From assembly GCA_947625455.1 (NCBI GenBank), contig CANQOJ010000013.1, forward strand, positions 1 to 21,863: 21,863 bases of DNA, read 5' to 3'. The translations under genes were made by a program, and so were the position numbers. Each line of letters starts with the position of its first letter. Position 1 is the first letter of the stretch. Under the pieces are notes generated by a model. The model was given only the letters and a program-made list of their open reading frames with translations, was not told the DNA's origin and did not search any database. This DNA is from an uncultured Clostridia bacterium (lineage in GTDB: Bacteria; Bacillota; Clostridia; Oscillospirales; Ruminococcaceae). Positions 14,905 through 21,863 of the stretch are shown here, piece by piece.

Positions 14905-17064
14905 TCAGCTAATTATAGTTATCATATCATCGGGTATTCGGCAAAACTTTCGGACTTCTGCCGTTATAGTCTGCAAATCCGACAGCGAATTGACTTCAAT
15001 TAACTGCAAACCGTTGGACAACTTGCTGTATCCGTCAACAGGATTTGCCCTGCGGAAGAAAACGTCTTTGCCGTTAAGTTTTATATCACGCTGTGAAATG
15101 CGCGCCATTTCAAAGGGCTTGCAGCTGATTGAAAACTCGCATGCCTTATTTAATGCGTCAGAATAATCGTAGGCGGTGATTTCATTCCCGTCAAGTTTAA
15201 TAATAACGCGGTTTGCTTTGCCGTTTGAAACAACATCTGCTGTTTCAATTTCGGATTTATCCGAATTGTTTTCAACATCTTCTGCTGACGTTTTCCCTAT
15301 AAACACATAATTGTCATTTTCGGCTTTCTCTTCTGAAACTATTACATTATCACCTTTGGATATTACAGCCGATTTTTCTTCATTTTGTTTTGCATCAGAA
15401 ACCGCGGTATCTCTTAGAACAAAACACCCCTTTTCGACATATTTAAATTCGTTATCCGACATTAAAAGCGTTGATACTTCAAATTGACTGATTGATTTGC
15501 CATAATACTTTTCAATTAAAACTACCAGATTTTTCGGCGAAATGCCGTTTTGGTATTCCCTGTATTCGGCAATATCGGGAGAATTGCTTGAAAGTATCTC
15601 TGCAATCGCGTCTTTTAACACAAACGGCTTTGAAGCGTCGGGCGCAAACGCGGTATTATTTAATGCCGTATCGTTGCCGACTTGTTCAATAATAGGCGGA
15701 TTTTGCGGTTTGCTTTGGCTGTCGAAAGATGTTTCACGCTCAACGTCATCATTGTTTTTAGCGCTGTAATTTCTGACAACATACTCGATAATCATTTTAT
15801 CGCTGTCAATAGAGCAAAGTTCCAGCAAACATTTTATATGCTTAATTAAATCGGGAGCATTCAAATTCCCCTCGGCAAAGAAATCGTCAGCTGCTTCAAC
15901 TTTCACGCGGAGTTTTTGGGAATTAGCTTTGTCAGCAAAGTCTGTACGATTTCCGTACAGTGACTTTCCAATCAGGCTTTTTAATGTTTCGGTATATTTG
16001 TTGTCGTTATAAAGTAAATTAAGAAATTTGAGGTATAATTCCCGCCAGCTTTCAACAATATATTTCTTGTTGTTTAATGTGAATGAAAGCGGTTTGCATT
16101 TTACATAAGCATAAGGATTATTAAAATCTACGGTTTTAATTTGATATTGCTGTAAACTTTTTGAGTTATTAACCCTGTCGGCAGATGCGCCCGCAAATTG
16201 AGCGAACTTTTTTAGCGAAGCGGTATATCTGCCATGTCTCTGATTGTTCATGTCAATATACTCGGCTTTATTGATAAGGTTTTCTATAATTGATTTAACA
16301 TCATCAATCGAAGCGGCGCCGTATATATTTCTTCTGACTCCGAATAATTTCTGATATATCTTTTCAATACTGTGAATATCATATAAACAACTTCTGGCAG
16401 TTGAATCGGAAATGTTGCCGTCCGATATAAGCCAGTCAAAGAACGCCTGTTCAGACAATTGAGGATTATAATGCGTATTTGAATTAAGCTCATGCTTTGC
16501 GCCGACAAGCTCGGATTTCGCCGGCAGTGTGATTTCAAGCGTTTTTAAACCAACAGGAGAAGACTGTGCGGTTATTTCTACAAAGCCGTTGACAGTATCA
16601 TGCAAATTTTTTAAGATAACGGAATATTGACGAAACTTATTTCTCTTGCCGCGGATTTCTCTCTGAAATTTGTTATATTCTTCTTCGTCATCAATGTTAT
16701 ACAAATTGTTATAGATTATTTGCAGACGGTCAAGAGTGCTTTTTATCTTTGCCGCTAAATTTACGATATGTTCCGTCAGTTCATCTGCTGTCAGGGGAGT
16801 ATATTCTTCAGAATTTGGTTCAATGTTATATGCTTTAATTATCTCGTTACTGCAAGCACACAGTTTTCGCATTAAACGCGCCTTGTTTAATGCCGATAAC
16901 AATTCCCCGACATCAACCGCTTCTGAGGAAAGGAATTTAAGGTACTCTTTTCTGTTTTGGCAGTAACCGTTCACGATATAATGAACAAAGTCAAGAATAT
17001 CGTTTTCCGCTTCTTCCTCGTTGCTGTCATTTAATTCGGGAGTGATTTTCAAATCGTCGTTCAC
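14905..17064 (-). CDS. Large multidomain protein, first gene of the defence operon, unknown function
   Basis: 719 residues, GTG start with AAAGG about 9 nt upstream; no alternative Met until residue 65. Visible parts: an acidic helical N-terminus (1-165); a segment at about 205-292 (FFDWLISDGNISDSTARSC...) that resembles the SAM-like core-binding domain of tyrosine recombinases; a domain at 323-428 (KPLSFTLNNKKYIVESW then helices, NLNAPDLIKHIKCLLE); a winged-helix-like segment at 480-551 ending KYVEKGCFVLRD; an acidic linker; and a second copy-like domain at 618-718. It has no obvious catalytic motif. A DNA- or protein-binding sensor or scaffold is a guess from the helix-turn-helix-like parts. 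As the promoter-proximal gene it may be the recognition or regulatory component. Confidence 0.8.
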   Translation of the reverse strand: MNDDLKITPELNDSNEEEAENDILDFVHYIVNGYCQNRKEYLKFLSSEAVDVGELLSALNKARLMRKLCACSNEIIKAYNIEPNSEEYTPLTADELTEHIVNLAAKIKSTLDRLQIIYNNLYNIDDEEEYNKFQREIRGKRNKFRQYSVILKNLHDTVNGFVEITAQSSPVGLKTLEITLPAKSELVGAKHELNSNTHYNPQLSEQAFFDWLISDGNISDSTARSCLYDIHSIEKIYQKLFGVRRNIYGAASIDDVKSIIENLINKAEYIDMNNQRHGRYTASLKKFAQFAGASADRVNNSKSLQQYQIKTVDFNNPYAYVKCKPLSFTLNNKKYIVESWRELYLKFLNLLYNDNKYTETLKSLIGKSLYGNRTDFADKANSQKLRVKVEAADDFFAEGNLNAPDLIKHIKCLLELCSIDSDKMIIEYVVRNYSAKNNDDVERETSFDSQSKPQNPPIIEQVGNDTALNNTAFAPDASKPFVLKDAIAEILSSNSPDIAEYREYQNGISPKNLVVLIEKYYGKSISQFEVSTLLMSDNEFKYVEKGCFVLRDTAVSDAKQNEEKSAVISKGDNVIVSEEKAENDNYVFIGKTSAEDVENNSDKSEIETADVVSNGKANRVIIKLDGNEITAYDYSDALNKACEFSISCKPFEMARISQRDIKLNGKDVFFRRANPVDGYSKLSNGLQLIEVNSLSDLQTITAEVRKFCRIPDDMITIIS

Positions 17065-17108
17065 ATGATCAAACCTTTCAGAATTTATTTGTTCAATCGT
17101 TACCTACT

Positions 17109-17137
17109 ATTATAACATATTATTACAAAAATAGCAA
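17109..17137 (-). promoter_or_regulatory. Promoter of the six-gene defence operon
   Basis: On the minus strand TTGCTA (17137-17132), a 17-nt spacer and TATAAT (17114-17109). Initiation near 17102 gives a ~38-nt leader to the GTG at 17064. The -10 is perfect and the -35 has 4 of 6 consensus bases. No operator-like dyad is evident around it. Confidence 0.7.
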
Positions 17138-17323
17138 TATTTCGGCATAAATTTCTTTAACATTTTACAGCAAATAATCTGCTTCATCGTGATTTGTCAA
17201 GGGAAGAAAGTTTTTTGCGGGAAAAATAGCAAGCAGTCATTGCGGTAATTTCAACTGCGGCTTTATGTTTCTTAATCTTTATCCTCCGTGAAAGGAAATA
17301 AGACAAAATTCTGTGATAATAAA
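17138..17323. other. Non-coding spacer, nothing assigned
   Basis: The spacer between the defence operon and the ATPase gene runs 17065-17415. Apart from the promoter at 17109-17137 and the terminator at 17324-17359 I see no gene, RNA or repeat in it. A TTGACA occurs on the minus strand near 17194-17199, but no matching -10 stands at the right distance. Confidence 0.5.
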
Positions 17324-17359
17324 ATAACAGCGGTCAGTACCACGACTGACCGCTGTTAT
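17324..17359 (-). terminator. Intrinsic terminator of the AAA ATPase gene
   Basis: AACAGCGGTCAGT (17326-17338) pairs with ACTGACCGCTGTT (17345-17357) around a 6-nt loop, extended by AT pairs to 17324-17359. On the minus strand the stem is followed by TTTTATTAT, so it ends transcription of the gene at 17416-18738 and insulates the defence operon from it. Confidence 0.8.
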
Positions 17360-17415
17360 GTTTTGCCTCACAACTATAGTGACATAAAATTATACGGCAA
17401 ACTAATTTCAGTTAA

Positions 17416-18738
17416 TCAATGTTTCAAAACAAGTTCTTTGCCTTTAGAATGTTCAAAAATATAACGATAGTACGGAATATGCTGTACGCCGTTATTATTG
17501 CTTTCAAAATCCTTTGTAATCATAATCTTTTCGTAACCGTCGGGCAGTAAATCAAAATGTGCAGAAGAAAGATTTTTATCTGATACTGAAATTCCTATTG
17601 CTTTTAGTGAACTATTGCTGACATAGCCTATTTTTCTGCCCTCTGTATCGTGATATTTAAAACAACCCGTATCGGGCAGAATTGCTCTTACATGACTTTC
17701 AACAATACCTCTCAGCATGTTTTCGGCGGGGTTGTCATTCAATATGTCCTTTAATATATCAATATAGAACATAGGATAGTTAATGCTTATATTAAAGCTG
17801 TCGAAGATTTCGCGCTTGGGCAAGTCCTGAAAATCATTGAGCAAATCCCGTACAATATAAGGATTTGTATCAAATGATGAAGAAACATATGTTATTGTAA
17901 TCAATCCGCAGTTGCTTAAAAATTGTAATGCTTGTTTCAGTTCATATGCGTCCATATTTTGATAATTTCTGTATCTCTCGGCTAAAAACGGACAAATTGC
18001 TTCGTTATCAATTCCCTTTACAGCGGGATTATTATCGCTTGATGATATCAATGAAGCATATAGAACATCCAGCAATTTATCTGCGTCCAGTATGTCACAA
18101 TCGTTATTTACAATCAATTCTACGGATTTTAAATTTGACGCAACTGTATTTTCAAGACAGCCCTGCAGATAATTCCCTATACCGTTAAAGCCCGAATAAA
18201 ACTCTCTTGTACCGCGAATAAACTGTTCATATGTTATCTCCGATACTTCGGTTATGCCTTTAAAAGCAAGCCATTCGGGGTAGCTAAGAAAATCCGTTCT
18301 GATAAAAAGCGCGTCTCCTGCAAACGCACGATACCCCCAGCACTCCAATGCCCTTGACGGACTCCCTGTAAACACTACCTTTGTGTTTGTGTTATGAAGT
18401 GATGCAAATGCGTCCTGAATGTCCTGTATTGCACAGTCGGGTTGGTTTAAATATGTTGTATCGTCAATCAAGAACAATTTCTTTTCGTTATTTTCAATAG
18501 CCTTTTTGACGTCGCATATAAACAAACTCTTGTCTAAATTCGAGGTTAAATCCCTTTGTGCATTAACATAGATTACATCTTCAAATTCGTTATTTGATGA
18601 AAACGTGTCCTGCAGCTGTTTTAAGCAAACGGTTTTTCCGCAGTATCTCGGTCCGAGCAAAAATGTAACGCTGCTTTGGGCAATTGCTTTTTCTGCTTCA
18701 TAGTAAAAACTTCTCTTGAATTTATACCCGCTGTTCAT
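17416..18738 (-). CDS. AAA-type ATPase with DUF4143-like C-terminal domain
   Basis: 440 residues from ATG 18738. Walker A GPRYCGKT (29-36), Walker B LFLIDD (88-93), and sensor-like VVFTGSPS (121-128), typical of the AAA_14/DUF4143 ATPases found widely in bacteria and archaea. The tail (about 350-425) has the fold pattern of the attached PD-(D/E)xK nuclease domain, ending SVSDKNLSSAHFDLLP, but the positions expected to be acidic and Lys (usual form IEVK) read IGISV, so the nuclease is probably inactive. The frame is open from a TTG at 18774; AAAGGAG lies 11 nt before ATG 18738, which is therefore preferred. It has its own terminator, so it is not part of the defence operon. Its cellular role is unknown for the family. 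Confidence 0.8.
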   Translation of the reverse strand: MNSGYKFKRSFYYEAEKAIAQSSVTFLLGPRYCGKTVCLKQLQDTFSSNNEFEDVIYVNAQRDLTSNLDKSLFICDVKKAIENNEKKLFLIDDTTYLNQPDCAIQDIQDAFASLHNTNTKVVFTGSPSRALECWGYRAFAGDALFIRTDFLSYPEWLAFKGITEVSEITYEQFIRGTREFYSGFNGIGNYLQGCLENTVASNLKSVELIVNNDCDILDADKLLDVLYASLISSSDNNPAVKGIDNEAICPFLAERYRNYQNMDAYELKQALQFLSNCGLITITYVSSSFDTNPYIVRDLLNDFQDLPKREIFDSFNISINYPMFYIDILKDILNDNPAENMLRGIVESHVRAILPDTGCFKYHDTEGRKIGYVSNSSLKAIGISVSDKNLSSAHFDLLPDGYEKIMITKDFESNNNGVQHIPYYRYIFEHSKGKELVLKH

Positions 18739-18778
18739 TATTTCGTTTGCTCCTTTCTGATAATTACAGAACAAAACT

Positions 18779-18807
18779 AAACAGCGACCATAGTATGATC
18801 GCCGTTT
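18779..18807 (-). terminator. Hairpin after the dockerin gene, probable terminator
   Basis: AAACAGCGACCATA (18779-18792) pairs with TATGATCGCCGTTT (18794-18807), with two G-T type mismatches. On the minus strand it is followed by AGTTTTGTT, and on the plus strand by GATTTTTT. It lies just after the stop of the dockerin protein gene and 40 bp before the ATPase start. Confidence 0.6.
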
Positions 18808-18813
18808 GATTTT

Positions 18814-20676
18814 TTACTGAAGATTTACATTATAGCCATTAAGGAATTGCTCCAAAAGTGCAAGGTCTTTATTGTTCAGCCGGTTGTCATGGTTTGTATC
18901 TGATACATTCTCGAATACAAATTTTTTATCCGAGTTGTTGAGATACTGCTCCAATGCGGCTATATCTTTCATATCTCTTTCTCCGTCAAGGTTTACATCT
19001 CCGACATTAAGTTCGTAAGATGTTCCTGCAGGAGCAGTACCGTCATAAATAAGTCCTGCCGTAGGAACATTATTTGTGTTTCTGTCAACGCCCAATTTCT
19101 CGACTTCTTCGCGCGTCAGTGTCAGCATATCAAGGTATTTCTTATCCAATATTCCCTGCTCAACCATTTCTTCCACAGGCACTTTACGGTTCAAGCTTTC
19201 AGTTACAGGCATAACAAAATATGTTTCCCAACAATCTTTTTCAGTGCTATATTCGTATTTAATTGTCTGTTCGCTTTCAGTAAGCTTTGTAATTTCGTAG
19301 GTTACATATTTTCCTGTATCAGGATTATAATTACTACCAATGTTTTTATATGTTATCGTGGGAACATCGGGTAATTTCAAGAGTATAGAAGCTGTCGGGT
19401 GATCTTCAAACTTTGCTCCGGGTTCAAAAACCTCATGATTATTTATGTATCTGCCGTCAACCCATACATTTGAGGGAGTTCCAAGGCTTCCATACCCCCA
19501 ATAAAGACTGCCGCCTACTCCGGAATCGCTTGAGCTATAACTATTATCGTCATCTGCTTTGTAGAGGTAAGTAAAAGCCTTGTCTGATGACATACCAAAT
19601 ACAGAAGTAATACCAAGCAAAGACACCCACTCACCGCTGCCGACAGATTTTGTAACCTTAGACCAGGTGAGGTTGTCGGTTTGAGGAATATCATTTTCCA
19701 TTTCTACTTTTGAATATCCGTCCAAAATCGCTTTCAGGTTTTCAAGGGTTAAATTGTCAGTACCGTCAAATTTAAAGAATTTCGTGATTTTATCCTCTGA
19801 CAAACCTTGTCCTTTGCCGTTACCCTGTCCGCCGTAAGTATGTGTTTCGCCATTGAAAGTAATATTGACATCCGCATGCGAAGTTTCACTCTGTTTTATT
19901 TCCGCCGTACTATCCAATTTTCCTGCTGCTGACGCCATTATACTCGGAAATCCGAGAGAATCGGCTATATACGGGTAAAGATATGAAGCAAATAAAGGTT
20001 TATTATCATTTCGCGTATACGGCGACAGTATATATAACTTCTGATCGATATGAGGGCTGTTTGACAGTGCCCAATAATCCTCTGCGCGAACTACATCGCC
20101 TCTTATGTATGAACCGCTGTACAGACAAATTTCAGACAATCCGCTTTGTATATTACTCAGTTTTTCAAAGAAAGTATTGCCTTTTCCATATGTATCAACA
20201 AGATAATCCAAATAGTCAGAAAGCTTCGGTAGTGTTAACTTTATATCTGTATCGCCCCATTCGTCGGGATCGCCCCAATAGTCGCGCGATTTTACTTCCT
20301 GAACGACAACTTCTCCTCCGTCCGTCACACCGCTGTAGAAAATATAACCGCCGTTTACACGCCATGTCGTCTCATCTTCATATTCCACATCTGAAAATAT
20401 AGCCTCTTCCGCCTCTAAAACTGCGGTTTCATCACTGTCAGCATAAACAGAGTCTTTATCTATAATACGGAAAGATTCCGGATCGGGGTTGTCTGTTTTT
20501 AAATAGAAGAACTCATTGAACGGTTCAAGCAGCGGCGTTATCTCGTATGTATAGTCCGAGACGGTAACCGCATTGACAGTCTGCGAGATACCTCCGCCAA
20601 GAACAGACGGATTTGCAACGAGATTGCCCGCAGCCGCAGCCGCTGTTGCCATAGCAACTATCTTTCTGAATTTCAT
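18814..20676 (-). CDS. Secreted dockerin type I protein
   Basis: About 620 residues. An Ala-rich signal peptide (MKFRKIVAMATAAAAAG...) leads into an extracellular region of ~500 residues rich in Tyr, Asp and Ser that I cannot assign to a family. The C-terminus is a type I dockerin: calcium loops DVNLDGERDMKD and DTNHDNRLNNKD, each followed by an ALEQYL/LLEQFL helix. Dockerins bind cohesins of cellulosome scaffolds, so the protein is probably cell-surface or cellulosome attached; the absence of a recognised catalytic domain leaves its activity open (structural, protease inhibitor or other roles are known for such proteins). The frame is open from GTG 20685; AAAGG is 11 nt before ATG 20676 and only 2 nt before the GTG, so ATG is preferred. 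Confidence 0.88.
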   Translation of the reverse strand: MKFRKIVAMATAAAAAGNLVANPSVLGGGISQTVNAVTVSDYTYEITPLLEPFNEFFYLKTDNPDPESFRIIDKDSVYADSDETAVLEAEEAIFSDVEYEDETTWRVNGGYIFYSGVTDGGEVVVQEVKSRDYWGDPDEWGDTDIKLTLPKLSDYLDYLVDTYGKGNTFFEKLSNIQSGLSEICLYSGSYIRGDVVRAEDYWALSNSPHIDQKLYILSPYTRNDNKPLFASYLYPYIADSLGFPSIMASAAGKLDSTAEIKQSETSHADVNITFNGETHTYGGQGNGKGQGLSEDKITKFFKFDGTDNLTLENLKAILDGYSKVEMENDIPQTDNLTWSKVTKSVGSGEWVSLLGITSVFGMSSDKAFTYLYKADDDNSYSSSDSGVGGSLYWGYGSLGTPSNVWVDGRYINNHEVFEPGAKFEDHPTASILLKLPDVPTITYKNIGSNYNPDTGKYVTYEITKLTESEQTIKYEYSTEKDCWETYFVMPVTESLNRKVPVEEMVEQGILDKKYLDMLTLTREEVEKLGVDRNTNNVPTAGLIYDGTAPAGTSYELNVGDVNLDGERDMKDIAALEQYLNNSDKKFVFENVSDTNHDNRLNNKDLALLEQFLNGYNVNLQ

Positions 20677-20728
20677 AACATTCACTGCCTTTCTTTATTT
20701 CACTGTTTTGTTTTTACGGCAAACGCAG

Positions 20729-20758
20729 CCTTTTAAACAGCTTTTACTGTTTAAAAGG
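20729..20758 (-). terminator. Hairpin between the surface-protein genes
   Basis: CCTTTTAAACAG (20729-20740) pairs exactly with CTGTTTAAAAGG (20747-20758) around a 6-nt loop, and flanking GCAG/CTGC may extend it. It follows the Cys-rich surface protein gene (stop at 20811). No T run follows on the minus strand, so it is either a weak terminator or a leader stem-loop of the dockerin gene. Confidence 0.5.
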
Positions 20759-20810
20759 TCTGCTTCTGCCCGATAGTCTAACTTTTCATTTTAAAATCCG
20801 GTAACCTAAA

Positions 20811-21863
20811 TTACTTTCTTTTCTTCCTGAATGCAACGAACGCGCCGACAGCGCCTAATACAAGTACACCCGCTGCCGCAGACGCCGCGCCCATAGGAGG
20901 ATTGCTGCTTTCGCCCTTATCATCCTCGCCCTTGTCGTCTTTGTCTTTGTTATCTTCGGTCTTGGGAGGGAGCTTTTCTGTGACGGTCTCCTCTATTGTA
21001 ATCGGCTGTGTTCCTGCTTCGTCTTTGAAGAGCATAGCGCATCCGCTGCATCTATAATACGCGATATTGCCTTCTTTTTCTTCGGTTGCTGCTACAGCCT
21101 CAACTTTTTCAAGCTTGTGTACATGCTTCGGAATTACTTCGCCGTCTTTTATCTTCTGACCGCAGCCAAGGCAGTAGGTGTCGCCGGTATATCCCTCTTC
21201 TTCAACAGTAGGTGCTTTCTGATTTCTTATTTCGGTTTCGCCTTCGTGGTTTTCGGGATCTTTTTCGCTGCTCTTAATACCGCATACTTCACATTCTGCA
21301 GGCTTTACACAAGTAGCTTTTCCGAACTTATGTTCTTCAACATCCGACTTAGCACCGCAAACAGCACATTCTTTCCAATGACCATTTTCGTCGCTCTTCC
21401 ATTCCTCGGCAAAAGTATGTCCTGCGGGAATAACATCGCCGTCTTTTATTTTTTCACCGCAGCCAAGGCAGTAAGTATCGCCTGTAAAGCCGTCTTCTGT
21501 GCAGGTTGCCTTAGAGGCATTTCTGACCTCTGTTTTACCGTCGTGGTTGGTCTTGTCAAAATCGCCGTTTTCAAATGTTTCTGTTTTGCTGATCTCTTTG
21601 CATACAGCACAGCTGTAATAATATACAGCGGGAGATTTGCATGTAGCCTTAGACTTCAGATGATCAGCGTCTGCAACCTTTTTCGTGAAATTATGGCTTG
21701 CAAGGGGACGTTTTTCAGCGTCTGCGGTTGTTGCTTGCTGACCGTTAATATCTTTGAAATACTTCTTGCATGAGGTGCAGTAATAGTATGCATTATTGCC
21801 CTGCGTGGTGCAGGTAGAAGCCTTTTCTTCTATCTTTTGCATTTTATGCTCATGATTAACAGT
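20811..21863 (-). CDS. Cys-rich repeat cell-surface protein, C-terminal anchor (partial)
   Basis: The 343-codon stretch from Met 21842 is not the true start: the frame stays open to the window edge (T-V-N-H-E-H-K precedes it), so the gene continues beyond 21863. The protein has modules with CxxC pairs (AYYYCTSC, YYSCAVC, TYCLGCG, CAVCG, CEVCG) of a kind seen in Firmicute extracellular proteins. The tail has an acidic Lys/Asp linker, NPPMGA, a hydrophobic segment of about 20 residues and RKKRK, which is the plan of a sortase substrate with a variant motif. It is probably attached to the cell wall. It is followed by the dockerin gene on the same strand. Confidence 0.82.
   Translation of the reverse strand, partial: TVNHEHKMQKIEEKASTCTTQGNNAYYYCTSCKKYFKDINGQQATTADAEKRPLASHNFTKKVADADHLKSKATCKSPAVYYYSCAVCKEISKTETFENGDFDKTNHDGKTEVRNASKATCTEDGFTGDTYCLGCGEKIKDGDVIPAGHTFAEEWKSDENGHWKECAVCGAKSDVEEHKFGKATCVKPAECEVCGIKSSEKDPENHEGETEIRNQKAPTVEEEGYTGDTYCLGCGQKIKDGEVIPKHVHKLEKVEAVAATEEKEGNIAYYRCSGCAMLFKDEAGTQPITIEETVTEKLPPKTEDNKDKDDKGEDDKGESSNPPMGAASAAAGVLVLGAVGAFVAFRKKRK
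21139..21477 (-). repeat. Direct repeat of a ~99-codon module in the surface protein
   Basis: Bases around 21139-21180 and 21436-21477 are near-identical over about 40 bp (both contain TCGCCGTCTTTTAT and CCGCAGCCAAGGCAGTA), offset by 297 bp, an exact number of codons. The protein copies both read GDTYCLGCG-x-KIKDG-x-VIP. Confidence 0.8.

Noticed and set aside
17138..17323. Second upstream promoter for the defence operon (TTGACA near 17194-17199)
   Set aside because: No acceptable -10 lies 16-18 nt away; the nearest TAAAAT-like box is about 22 nt off.
21139..21477. CRISPR-like repeats
   Set aside because: There are only two copies, in frame inside a coding gene, 297 bp apart; this is a protein module duplication. 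No CRISPR array was seen elsewhere.
21117..21773. 218-codon plus-strand open frame opposite the surface protein
   Set aside because: Its Cys/Phe-rich sequence is the mirror of the repeat-containing gene on the minus strand, and it has no ribosome site.

Overview
The window looks like a chromosomal accessory region of a Ruminococcus-like Clostridium-class Firmicute (Oscillospiraceae). The clues are a secreted protein ending in a type I dockerin (two calcium-loop repeats), a neighbouring Cys-rich cell-surface protein with a C-terminal anchor, consensus sigma-A promoters, AGGAGG-type ribosome sites, and AT-rich spacers. This placement is inferred from gene content; no rRNA or other marker gene is present.

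Left part (1-4856). The window opens with the last codons of a gene resembling a RelE/YafQ-type toxin and a strong intrinsic terminator. A two-gene minus-strand unit follows: a DUF3990 (ADP-ribosyltransferase-like) protein and a 148-codon partner of unknown function with a DUF3791-like tail. It is transcribed divergently from an ABC exporter unit with two FtsX/MacB-like permeases and one MacB/LolD-like ATPase. Both divergent promoters are exact TTGACA-17-TATAAT. A ~220 bp imperfect palindrome, MITE-like, sits between the second permease and the ATPase.

Centre (4993-17064, minus strand). This is the main interest: six tightly packed co-directional genes behind a recognisable promoter at 17109-17137. 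In transcription order they are: (A) a 719-aa protein of new-looking architecture with a recombinase-core-like segment, a winged-helix-like segment and an apparently duplicated domain; (B) a 398-aa coiled-coil protein; (C) a short Hsp70-like ATPase; (D) a UvrD-type SF1 helicase with an N-terminal Cys cluster; (E) a DrmA-like SF2 helicase; (F) a DrmB-like DUF1998 zinc protein. E and F are the core pair of DISARM phage defence, but there is no methyltransferase and no PLD-nuclease DrmC. The likely reading is a DISARM-related, chaperone-containing anti-phage system. In this model E/F would engage foreign DNA, D would add a second motor, and the Hsp70 with the coiled-coil protein would control assembly or activation. 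The assignment of E and F is from motifs I recognise; the joint function is inference.

Right part (17065-21863, minus strand). A 351-bp spacer carries the defence promoter and a terminator. Then come an AAA-type ATPase with a DUF4143-like, possibly inactivated nuclease tail, a dockerin-bearing secreted protein, and the 3' part of a Cys-rich surface protein that runs off the window end.
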